A stretch of 64,000 nt of DNA from Spirochaetota bacterium (GTDB lineage Bacteria > Spirochaetota > UBA4802 > JAGODF01). Each line of letters begins with the position of its first letter. Within the stretch, counting starts at the first letter, position 1. Under the pieces are notes generated by a model. It was not told the DNA's origin, ran no database searches, and worked only from the letters and a program-made list of their open reading frames with translations. Location of the stretch: assembly GCA_029974015.1 (NCBI GenBank), contig JARKUF010000004.1, positions 62,001-126,000 of the forward strand, in the 5' to 3' direction. The position numbers were made by a program, and so were the translations under genes. Below, piece by piece: positions 54,915 to 62,413 of the stretch.

Positions 54915-54943
54915 TTGCTTGCCGTATCCGTCCATGTTGTATA
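54915..54943 (+). promoter_or_regulatory. Candidate promoter of the outer-membrane protein gene
   Basis: TTGCTT (54915-54920), 17-base spacer and TGTATA (54938-54943), inside a strongly A+T-rich tract (54780-54960). An 11-base direct repeat (AATGCATAACA twice, near 54798) lies upstream. Together with the terminator at 55678, this makes the barrel gene a separate unit. Confidence 0.5.
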
Positions 54944-55035
54944 TATTAATCAAATAATAAGACGCAAAGGGTCTTTATTAACGGACTCGAAGTTCGGTTG
55001 TTGATAACAGCATTAAATACTACAGGAGGCCTTTG

Positions 55036-55656
55036 ATGAAGGGAAAATTTTTTGCGGTGGTAGCGGCGCTTGTTTTGGCGGGGGCGTTTGCAATTCCTGC
55101 TTCTGCCCAGGAGCTGACGAACGACGTGATTTTTTTGAGGCTGGGGTATATCCCGAATTATACTGTTTCTTATGACATTTCGTTACCTGATACAGAATTC
55201 AAAGGTTTTGCGGGTATGGCGGAGTACAATCTGAATCTCAACCCGGTTCTTATCGGTTTTGGTCTTGAGTACCAGAGAGTTGTGGATGATTCCGAAAGTG
55301 ATGACCAGATTGCGCATTTTCTCATTCCCCAGGTAACTGCCAAGTTTATGACCGCAGGCGGATTTTATTTGGGTGCGGGCCTTGCGGGGAAATATCTGGT
55401 AGGCTATGATTTTGGGTCAGGAGTAAATACCGATAAAAAAATCGACCTCTGGGTGAATGGCGTCCTTGGTTATATGGCGACGATTTCCGATGGAGTATAC
55501 CTCGATGTCATGGCCCGGTTTGGTTATAATTTGACCAACACGACTTTTGATGAGTTTGAGGAAGGGGGAGCAAAGTATAAAATCAAAGCTGATTCCGCTT
55601 ATGATATCGCCATATACATCGGTGTCGGCTTTAAGTCGTTCGGCACCGGCCTGTAA
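55036..55656 (+). CDS. Small outer-membrane beta-barrel protein
   Basis: A 206-residue protein with a signal peptide (KFFAVVAALVLAGAFAIPAS, cleaved after AQ or ASA) and about eight alternating beta-strands (FAGMAEYNLNLNPVLIGFGL, GGFYLGAGLAGKYLVGYDFG, GVYLDVMARFGYNL, YDIAIYIGVGFKSFGTGL), as in OmpA-like or OmpX-like eight-stranded barrels. ATG at 55036 follows AGGAGG by six bases. Its A+T-rich leader and own terminator suggest strong independent expression. It interrupts the usual rnhB-to-FliK-like order. Confidence 0.8.
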   Translation: MKGKFFAVVAALVLAGAFAIPASAQELTNDVIFLRLGYIPNYTVSYDISLPDTEFKGFAGMAEYNLNLNPVLIGFGLEYQRVVDDSESDDQIAHFLIPQVTAKFMTAGGFYLGAGLAGKYLVGYDFGSGVNTDKKIDLWVNGVLGYMATISDGVYLDVMARFGYNLTNTTFDEFEEGGAKYKIKADSAYDIAIYIGVGFKSFGTGL

Positions 55657-55677
55657 GCGATTCTCCGATATTAAGCG

Positions 55678-55705
55678 AAAACACCCGCCGAAAGGCGGGT
55701 GTTTT
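55678..55705 (+). terminator. Rho-independent terminator of the barrel gene
   Basis: Stem AAACACCCGCC / GGCGGGTGTTT with a GAAA tetraloop and terminal T residues, 22 bases after the stop codon. Confidence 0.88.
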
Positions 55706-55857
55706 GCGTAAGTAGTAGTGTCCCTTCCCTTCCTCCTTCGAATAGCCCGGCTTTCATTTCTATTGACATTTCCCGAATACGAGATAACATAAAAAACGTT
55801 TAGTCTGGCAGTGGCGCACTGCTTTTCGCCGCTGAATGGCATGGATGAATCAGGGCC

Positions 55858-56937
55858 ATGAAAATCGACCGCATAAGCACTTTAAAAATTACGGGAAACA
55901 GGGCCATTAAAAGCGCACTGGAGGCCATCCCGAAGGGCGGTAAGGTGGAGGCGCGGGTGGTGGAGCGCCTTGACGGAGGCAAAGCGGTCATCGACATCGC
56001 GGGAAAACGGGTAACAGCGGAATTTCTGAAAGGAATCCCCGCCAGCAAGCGTTTTGAGCTGGTGCTCGAAATGAAGCGTGGCAATCAATTTCATTTTCGC
56101 CTCGCGGGCGGGGAAAGGGCAGGTGAGCTATTTAAAGCCCTGGATACTTTTTTCTTAGGAGGGACGGAGCGACTGAAAGCCCGTCTCCCGGAATTGAAAA
56201 GTTACAGGGAAGTAGGCGGCCTCTACGCCCTCAACAGGGCACTGGCGGGCCTCAGGGGAAGCGCGATGCCGGAACCGCTGGCCGCTTTTCTCAATATTTT
56301 AATGAATTTTGGCATAAAAAAAGAAAAGCTTATACTTTTTTCTTATTTTTTGGGGCGCAGACGGGGTATACATAGTGAGCGCCTTTTCCAGGGCATTTCC
56401 CTACTCCTTGGGGGAGAGGGCTTCACTCGGGAGATAGAGGGCCTCTTTATGGGGGGCGGGCAGGCGGTAGAAGAATGGGTAGACGGCTTTCTCGGGGAGT
56501 TGAGGGGACGGAGCATGGACGAAGATGCCCGCCGGTACTTACAAGAGGCCCTGGAAATGCAGTATGGCGACATAAAAGATAAAGTTAGCGGTATCGAGGA
56601 GTATGAGGCCCCGTTTTTCGATGACGGCGTTTTCAAGAGCATGAAGGTCATGTCGGAAGGGGAAAGCCTGATATGCACCGCCACGCTGTCCGCCCTGGGA
56701 CGAATCGAGGTGTTTGGCCGGGAACGTGGCGGACATATTTCCGTATCAATTCTCTGCGAGGAAGATAAAAGTGTTGAAATTCTTAAACGGGATTTGCATA
56801 ATTTGCAAGAAGCGCTGAAGGGCCCCACGGGGAGCGTTCCGGTGGTGAACGTCCAGTGCTTGGCGGACATAGAAAAAAAGACAGCAGACCTAATCTTGGC
56901 GCTTATCGAAGATGCGGCGTTCGATTACCGGGCTTGA
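55858..56937 (+). CDS. FliK/YlqG-like protein (hook-length-control family)
   Basis: A 359-residue soluble protein. The N-terminal part has a small beta-domain (AVIDIAGKRVTAEFLKGIP), the middle is helical, and the C-terminal 80 residues match the Flg_hook pattern: TATLSALGRIEVFGRERGGH, ISVSILCEEDKSVEILKRDL, HNLQEALK. In Bacillus subtilis the paired genes ylqG (FliK-like) and ylqH (FlhB-like) follow rnhB, and the same order is seen here. The role is unknown; by homology it could set the specificity switch of a type III export apparatus. The FlhB-like gene follows after eight bases. Confidence 0.75.
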   Translation: MKIDRISTLKITGNRAIKSALEAIPKGGKVEARVVERLDGGKAVIDIAGKRVTAEFLKGIPASKRFELVLEMKRGNQFHFRLAGGERAGELFKALDTFFLGGTERLKARLPELKSYREVGGLYALNRALAGLRGSAMPEPLAAFLNILMNFGIKKEKLILFSYFLGRRRGIHSERLFQGISLLLGGEGFTREIEGLFMGGGQAVEEWVDGFLGELRGRSMDEDARRYLQEALEMQYGDIKDKVSGIEEYEAPFFDDGVFKSMKVMSEGESLICTATLSALGRIEVFGRERGGHISVSILCEEDKSVEILKRDLHNLQEALKGPTGSVPVVNVQCLADIEKKTADLILALIEDAAFDYRA

Positions 56938-56945
56938 GGTTAAGC

Positions 56946-57218
56946 ATGACTATACGGAAAGCGGCGGCCCTCGAGTATTCGGGAGGGGAGGAAGTCCCGG
57001 TTATTGTCGCGCTTGCCCGAGGAATACTTGTGGAGAAGCTCCTGGCCCTTGCCGAAGAGTACAATATCCCTGTGTACCGCGATGGTGACCTCGCCGAGGC
57101 CCTTTCGGCCATGGATGTCGGCAACGAGGTCCCCGAAAGGCTCTTCCGCGCCGTTGCCGAGGTGTTTGCCTACTGTTACCGGGTGAACGCGCGTTTCAGG
57201 GAAAAGTTAAACTGGTAA
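56946..57218 (+). CDS. FlhB C-terminal-domain-like protein (YlqH family)
   Basis: A 90-residue protein equivalent to the cytoplasmic domain of FlhB/YscU without the membrane part: KAAALEYSGGEEVPVIVALA, RGILVEKLLALAEEYNIPVY, RDGDLAEALSAMDVGNEVPE. The NPTH autocleavage motif of true FlhB is absent, as usual in these stand-alone proteins. ATG at 56946 is chosen (AGGTTAAGC upstream) over an earlier frame start inside the FliK-like gene. The HD-GYP gene begins nine bases later, so the three are one transcription unit. Confidence 0.88.
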   Translation: MTIRKAAALEYSGGEEVPVIVALARGILVEKLLALAEEYNIPVYRDGDLAEALSAMDVGNEVPERLFRAVAEVFAYCYRVNARFREKLNW

Positions 57219-57227
57219 ACCGATAGA

Positions 57228-58415
57228 ATGGCACAGATGAGAAAAATCAGCGTCGATGAGCTTCGGCCCGGCATGCGTTTCGACCGGCCGGTCTACATCG
57301 ACAGCAACAACATACTGGTCGATTCCAATGTCTCCATCAAAGAAAGCGATATCAAAAAGCTTAAAAATTGGGGGGTGAGCCAGATTGAAACGGCGGGGGC
57401 GATTATATCCACCGAGGCGGACATGAAGCTTGAGGAGAGAATTGAATCACAGTTCTCCGCCGATGTACGCTGTATAGTAGATGAATACAATACCCTGCTA
57501 AAGAAGCGCAGGGACCTCATCGATGTGCATCGACGTGCATGCGGGGAGGTGGAAAAAGCCCACACAGCGATCAAGGCGAATGAAAAGTTCGGGCTGGAGG
57601 GCCTCTCCGCGGTCCTCGACGACATCATTAAGGTCCTGGGGGAAAGCCCCAATATCTTCATCTTCCTCTACGGTCTCGACGAGGGTAAAAATTATCTTGT
57701 GGTCCATTCGGTGAACGTGACCTTCTATGCGCTCATCATCGGCATTGCCCTGAAATACACTCCGGAAAAATTGAAGGAGCTGGGACTCGGGACCCTCCTC
57801 ATCGACGCGGGGATGCTCAAAATCCCTCCCTACATCATACACAAGCAGTCGAACCTGACGGACCAGGAGTTTAACCTTATTAAGACGCATCCGCTCCACG
57901 GCTACCGCGCCCTGAAACAGCTTGGTACCGTGGGCGAGAAGGTTGCCATCGTGGGCCTCCAGCACCATGAGTCCTACGACGGGCGCGGATATCCCCGGGG
58001 CCTCAAGGGGCACCAGATTGACGAGTACGCGAAGATCGCCGCCATAGCCGACAGCTACGAGGCCCAGATCACCAACAGGAGTTATAGAAAGCGCCAATAT
58101 TTTTACCACGCCATGCGGAACTTGCTTTCCAGCGGAGTGAACCGCTTCGATCCGGTGATCCTGAAAGTTTTCCTGTCCCGTATGTCGGTATATCCTATCG
58201 GTTCAATGGTGCGCCTCAACGACGGGAGTGTGGGCATAGTGGTGGGATCCATTTCACAGAAGCCCCTTCGCCCAATCGTCAAGCTCGTTTTCGACAGGGA
58301 GGGGACGCGCGTGACCGATACCAGGATGGTGAACCTCCTTGAAGAAATATCACTCTATATCGTAAAGGCCCTCGAGGAAGAAGAGGCGGGCGTGAACTTC
58401 CTCGACGTTCTGTAG
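57228..58415 (+). CDS. Variant HD-GYP domain protein
   Basis: A 395-residue cytoplasmic protein. An N-terminal domain (VDELRPGMRFDRPVYIDSNN) of the kind often preceding HD-GYP is followed by a helical linker and an HD-GYP-like domain at about 160-320. The family hydrolyses cyclic di-GMP using metal bound by HD and HHE motifs. Here the HD pair is replaced by Ile192-Asp193 (LLIDAGMLKIPPYI instead of LLHDIGKIGIP), while HHESYDGRGYP (from 246) is intact. Either binuclear metal binding is altered or the protein is a c-di-GMP sensor. A C-terminal beta-domain follows (PIGSMVRLNDGSVGIVV). It lies between the FlhB-like gene and yraN. Confidence 0.88.
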   Translation: MAQMRKISVDELRPGMRFDRPVYIDSNNILVDSNVSIKESDIKKLKNWGVSQIETAGAIISTEADMKLEERIESQFSADVRCIVDEYNTLLKKRRDLIDVHRRACGEVEKAHTAIKANEKFGLEGLSAVLDDIIKVLGESPNIFIFLYGLDEGKNYLVVHSVNVTFYALIIGIALKYTPEKLKELGLGTLLIDAGMLKIPPYIIHKQSNLTDQEFNLIKTHPLHGYRALKQLGTVGEKVAIVGLQHHESYDGRGYPRGLKGHQIDEYAKIAAIADSYEAQITNRSYRKRQYFYHAMRNLLSSGVNRFDPVILKVFLSRMSVYPIGSMVRLNDGSVGIVVGSISQKPLRPIVKLVFDREGTRVTDTRMVNLLEEISLYIVKALEEEEAGVNFLDVL

Positions 58416-58426
58416 GCTCTCTCCCC

Positions 58427-58783
58427 TTGGGACAATCCAAAGAATTCGGCGCGGCCGGAGAAGACATTGCGGCCCGTTATCTTGAAGAAAGGGGATTCTC
58501 CATCCTCGAGAGGAATTTCCGTTTAGGACGCCGGGGTGAGATCGACATCATCGCCCGAAAAAACAATGTCATCACATTCGTGGAGGTAAAACGCCGCCGT
58601 ACGGGCCTCTATGGAGGCCCCCTCTATTCGATAAGCCCTTCCAAGAAAAAAAAGCTTCGTCTCATCGCGTCCGGTTTTCTTGCCGCTAATCAAAAATTAA
58701 ATACTCAAAATATTACATTCAGGTTCGACCTTTTGGCAATTGAAAATGGATCCATCGAATGGATCCAGGATATTTTGCGCTAG
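58427..58783 (+). CDS. yraN: YraN / UPF0102 endonuclease-like protein
   Basis: A 118-residue protein of the UPF0102 family with a restriction-endonuclease-like fold. The signature is EFGAAGEDIAARYLEERGFS, ILERNFRLGRRGEIDIIARK, VITFVEVKRR, including the Glu/Asp and ExK metal site (EID...EVK). The biological role is not settled; links to recombination or repair have been proposed. The TTG start at 58427 gives the usual family length, and the gene sits downstream of rnhB-linked genes as in many bacteria. Confidence 0.93.
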   Translation: MGQSKEFGAAGEDIAARYLEERGFSILERNFRLGRRGEIDIIARKNNVITFVEVKRRRTGLYGGPLYSISPSKKKKLRLIASGFLAANQKLNTQNITFRFDLLAIENGSIEWIQDILR

Positions 58784-58989
58784 GGCGCTTTTCAAGCACT
58801 TCATCATCATCGCAATCATTTTTGTCGGATTTTACATCTTCCGAAGAGGTGCGGGCGCGGTATGGCCGTGAAAAATTGGAAATACAGGTAAAGTTTCGTT
58901 AAAGGAATTTTGCGCCCGGCCGAACTATTAATAGGGCCGTGGATACCCGCCCAGGGAGGGGAGGGTGGCCCGGGGAAAGGGGTACTAAC

Positions 58990-59154
58990 ATGAAACATCT
59001 CATGAACAAGGATGATCGTGAGATAAAACAGCGAAAAATCGGAAGGGACAAACTCACCATCGATGAGTATAAAAAGCGCATGGCCGACAACAAGTATGTG
59101 GACCATGCCATCCAGAAGATAGCGACTGATTTATCGCACTTTCTCACGCGATGA
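58990..59154 (+). CDS. Small charged hypothetical protein
   Basis: A 54-residue highly charged protein (MKHLMNKDDREIKQRKIGRD, KLTIDEYKKRMADNKYVDHA) predicted to be mainly helical. GGAAAGGGG lies about eight bases before the ATG, which supports translation. No family is recognised. It lies between yraN and the AI-2E transporter gene, and could be cotranscribed with the latter, 65 bases on. Confidence 0.5.
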   Translation: MKHLMNKDDREIKQRKIGRDKLTIDEYKKRMADNKYVDHAIQKIATDLSHFLTR

Positions 59155-59219
59155 GGCATTATCCGTCGCGGATACAGCCGTCGGATGTATCGGGTCGGCT
59201 GTTGTAACGCGGAGAGGAC

Positions 59220-60332
59220 ATGCTGGAAAGCAAGGAATCGTATTTTCAACTGAAGGAGAACAAGAACCTCCTGCGGCTTTTCTATTTTCTTCTGGGGGCG
59301 GTATTTATTGCCCTGGTTTTCATTTATCGCTTCTATTTCTGGCCGTTCCTTTTTGCCCTGCTCATTTACATCGCCGTTAGGCCCCTGCAGGAATTTTTTC
59401 TTCGCCGCATACGCTCGCGTTTACTCACGAGCGTTTTGATGATCTTCCTTCTTTTCATGATGGTGTTGACTCCGGCGTTTTTGCTTCTCCTATTTCTTGC
59501 GGAACAGGCTTTTGATTTCTACTCCTATGCGCGGAACCTTCTCTCTCGACCGGACGTCGCAGCGTGGATTACCGGGAACGATTTTGCACAGTGGATTTAT
59601 CAGCAGTTGCATCTGAACAAGGGGGAGATCATCACAAAGGTGTTGTCCGTCATTGAGCAGGTGTCAATGGCGGTCTTCACAAATGTTTCCGTGGTCCTCA
59701 CCTTTTCCATCAACTTCGCCTTGAATTTTATCTTCATGCTTTTAATGCTCTTCTTTCTTTTTAAGGACGCCTATAGGCTCGAGGACGCTTTTTACCGCAT
59801 CCTTCCGTTTCCCGACGATATAGAACGTGATGTGGTCGATAGGCTTAAGGAAGTGGTAAAGATGCTCCTTGCGGGGAACCTCTTCATAATGGCGCTCCAG
59901 GGCATCATGACGGGCCTTGGGCTTTACATCGGCGGCCTAAAGGGAGGCTTGCTCTGGGGCAGCATCGCCGCTGTCTTCTCGCTCATCCCTGTGATCGGGA
60001 CCACCCTCATCTGGCTTCCCGCGTCCATGGTGCTCGTCCTTATGGGGAACTATTTCTCCGCAGCATTTGTTGCAGTCTGGTGTCTCGGATGGTATTTAGG
60101 TTTGGAAAACTTTCTGAAACCCGCGCTGTTTGGAAAGAAACTCAACTTTCATCCTCTGATTTTCTTTTTCCTGCTTCTGGGCAGCATCAAGGCCTTCGGC
60201 CTTGCCGGCGTTATAGTGGGCCCGGTTCTGCTCACCCTCTTTTTTTCGCTCTGGGAGATTTACAAGCTTTTAAGCGGCTATGATGCGGACCGGCTTGGTC
60301 AGACTCCCGAATCAGGCAAAGGACCCGTTTAA
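59220..60332 (+). CDS. AI-2E / PerM-family membrane transporter
   Basis: A 370-residue inner-membrane protein with about eight hydrophobic segments, beginning LLRLFYFLLGAVFIALVFIY. Family-typical regions are FALLIYIAVRPLQEFFLRRI, FLFKDAYRLEDAFYRILPFP, a GGLKGGLLWGSIAAVFSLIP stretch and a conserved end (GVIVGPVLLTLFFSLWEIYK). The family includes TqsA and YdiK and has been tied to autoinducer-2 export and to sodium/proton antiport; the substrate here is unknown. GGAGAGGAC precedes the ATG. A terminator follows. Confidence 0.92.
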   Translation: MLESKESYFQLKENKNLLRLFYFLLGAVFIALVFIYRFYFWPFLFALLIYIAVRPLQEFFLRRIRSRLLTSVLMIFLLFMMVLTPAFLLLLFLAEQAFDFYSYARNLLSRPDVAAWITGNDFAQWIYQQLHLNKGEIITKVLSVIEQVSMAVFTNVSVVLTFSINFALNFIFMLLMLFFLFKDAYRLEDAFYRILPFPDDIERDVVDRLKEVVKMLLAGNLFIMALQGIMTGLGLYIGGLKGGLLWGSIAAVFSLIPVIGTTLIWLPASMVLVLMGNYFSAAFVAVWCLGWYLGLENFLKPALFGKKLNFHPLIFFFLLLGSIKAFGLAGVIVGPVLLTLFFSLWEIYKLLSGYDADRLGQTPESGKGPV

Positions 60333-60338
60333 AAGAAT

Positions 60339-60375
60339 CTTCAGGGGCAAAATGGATTTTCCCCTGAAGTTTTTT
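60339..60375 (+). terminator. Rho-independent terminator after the AI-2E transporter gene
   Basis: Nine-base-pair stem CTTCAGGGG / CCCCTGAAG with a 13-base loop, followed by a T-run. Confidence 0.85.
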
Positions 60376-60498
60376 ATCCTCCCCCCATGAAAAAAATAGT
60401 GTACTTTTTTGTTACGATACTACCATTAGCCGGAGGCCCGTGCGGAGACGTGAATAATCGCCGGAAGCGCGGGAGCAACTACAAAAGGAGGGTCCGGT

Positions 60499-61221
60499 AT
60501 GGCGCTGGCTGAGTGGAGAAAGGACGAAACAGTCGCGATACTCACCATGACGGGAGGCGAGAACAGGCATAATTTGAATTACGCCAACGAGATGCTCGCG
60601 ATTTTCGATGAGATTCTCGAAGACAGGGCAATACACGCTCTGGTGATTACCTCCAGCGACGAAAAGAACTTCTGCCAGGGTGTCGACATCCAGTGGCTTA
60701 TGGAGCGAATGGCGGCGAAGGACACGCAGTCTATAAAGGATTTCATGTATCGCATGAACGATGTGTTCCGCACCCTGCTTCTGTATCCTATACCGGTTAT
60801 CGCTGCCATAAACGGCCATGCCTTCGGCAATGGCGCCATCCTTTCCTGCGCCTGTGATTTCCGTTACATGCGGTCCGACCGCGGTTTTTTCTGCTTCCCC
60901 GAGGTGGACCTGGGAATCCCGTTCCTCCCCGGCATGATCGCCTGGGTGCGGAAGGCCGTTCCCCAGCACGCCTTTCATGAGTGGAAATACACGGGCCGCC
61001 GCGTCACCGCTCCGGAACTTGAGGAGAACCACGTGATCCGCAAGGCATGCGCGAACCAGGAAGAACTTATGAACGAATCGATCGCATTTGCCAGGACCTT
61101 CGTGAAGAAGCGCGGCATCTTCGGAGAGATGAAAAAGCGGATGCATAAGCACATCATCGAAATCATGGAGAGAGAAGACCCGGAGTTCGTAGAAAAACTC
61201 TTTCTTTTTATACAGGATTGA
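60499..61221 (+). CDS. Enoyl-CoA hydratase/isomerase family protein
   Basis: A 240-residue crotonase-fold enzyme. The oxyanion-hole segments are KNFCQGVDIQWLM and NGHAFGNGAILSCACDFRYM, and the likely catalytic Glu is in FCFPEVDLGIPFLPGM. The FCFPEVDLG wording is closer to delta3,delta2-enoyl-CoA isomerases than to hydratases, which carry a second Glu in the first active-site helix. AAAAGGAGG stands seven bases before the ATG. With the FadH-like reductase downstream, this points to auxiliary steps for oxidation of unsaturated fatty acids. Confidence 0.9.
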   Translation: MALAEWRKDETVAILTMTGGENRHNLNYANEMLAIFDEILEDRAIHALVITSSDEKNFCQGVDIQWLMERMAAKDTQSIKDFMYRMNDVFRTLLLYPIPVIAAINGHAFGNGAILSCACDFRYMRSDRGFFCFPEVDLGIPFLPGMIAWVRKAVPQHAFHEWKYTGRRVTAPELEENHVIRKACANQEELMNESIAFARTFVKKRGIFGEMKKRMHKHIIEIMEREDPEFVEKLFLFIQD

Positions 61222-61290
61222 TGTCTCAGCGCCTCCATCTTCCTATGAAGATGGAGTGTAACCTCGGAACAAATATTCAGGAGACCTTAA

Positions 61291-62328
61291 ATGAAAACGC
61301 GCATCACGGAGCTGTTAAAAATCAAGTATCCCATTATTCTGTCCGGAATGAGCTGGATTAGCATGCCGGAGCTCGTGGCGGCGGTATCGAACGCCGGCGG
61401 CTGTGGAATACTTGCGACAGGTGTTCTCAAACCCGAACAGACAAGGGAGTATGTTCAAAAGACCAGATCACTCACCAAGAAGCCTTTCGCGGCAAACATC
61501 ACATTCTATTTCCCCGGTTCTGAAAAAAACGCGAAGGTGATAATCGAAGAGAAAGTCCCGGTGGTGAACTACTCCCTTGGTAAAGGTGACTGGCTGTGCA
61601 GGGAAGTCCACAAGTACGGAGGCGTGGTGATCGCTACGGTAACCACCCTGAAACATGCCCAGGCGGCCCAACGCGACGGCGCCGACGCCCTCATTGTTAC
61701 GGGCCACGAAGCGGCGGGCCATGGCGGCGATGTCACCTCACTGTCATTGGTGCCTTCCATTGCTGATGCGGTGGATATACCCGTCATTGCCGCCGGAGGC
61801 TTCGCCGATGGCCGGGGCCTGGCTGCGGCCCTGGCCCTGGGGGCGGACGGGATCTCCATGGGAACGCGTTTCATGAACACCGTGGAAAGTCCGGTCCACG
61901 AGACCCAGAAGAAACTGAGCATTGAGCTTACGGCCTTCGACACGATCTATACGGACAAGTTCGACGGCCTCCCCGCCCGGATGGCCGCCACGAAGGGCGC
62001 GAAAAATATGATAAAGAAACGATTGAATCCACTAAGCGCCCTTTTCCTCTCCAGGAAGATAGCGAATCTTCTTGGCCTTCCCTGGATGAAGATATTCCTT
62101 GGGATTATGATGGCAGGGCCGAGGACCGCGGTGAAGATGGCCAGAATGGCCCAGGGTTTCAAGGCCTTCGAGGTTGGGACCATGGACGGCGACAATGTGA
62201 AGGGAATACTTCCCCTGGGGCAGATTACCGGAATCATCAAGGACACGCCCACGGTGAAGGCCGTCGTTACGCGTATTATCGAAGACGCAAAAAAAGTTAT
62301 GATGGATGTGGAGAAAAAGATAAAATAA
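61291..62328 (+). CDS. Nitronate monooxygenase / FabK-like flavoprotein
   Basis: A 345-residue FMN-dependent TIM-barrel protein. Matching regions are KYPIILSGMSWISMPELVAA, GGCGILATGVL, DALIVTGHEAAGHGGDVTSL with the active-site His region, and IPVIAAGGFADGRGLAAALA, ALGADGISMGTRFM for phosphate binding. This family covers nitronate monooxygenases and FabK enoyl-ACP reductases, which cannot be separated by eye. CAGGAG precedes the ATG. It lies between the isomerase and the FadH-like gene on the same strand, with gaps of 69 and 85 bases. Confidence 0.88.
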   Translation: MKTRITELLKIKYPIILSGMSWISMPELVAAVSNAGGCGILATGVLKPEQTREYVQKTRSLTKKPFAANITFYFPGSEKNAKVIIEEKVPVVNYSLGKGDWLCREVHKYGGVVIATVTTLKHAQAAQRDGADALIVTGHEAAGHGGDVTSLSLVPSIADAVDIPVIAAGGFADGRGLAAALALGADGISMGTRFMNTVESPVHETQKKLSIELTAFDTIYTDKFDGLPARMAATKGAKNMIKKRLNPLSALFLSRKIANLLGLPWMKIFLGIMMAGPRTAVKMARMAQGFKAFEVGTMDGDNVKGILPLGQITGIIKDTPTVKAVVTRIIEDAKKVMMDVEKKIK

Positions 62329-62413
62329 CCCGTTTCGGCGCTGCGGAGCGGGGCTCGCGCCGAACCGCCCATTATGTGAGGATAATAAACATCCTGGTAT
62401 AAGGAGGACCGCA

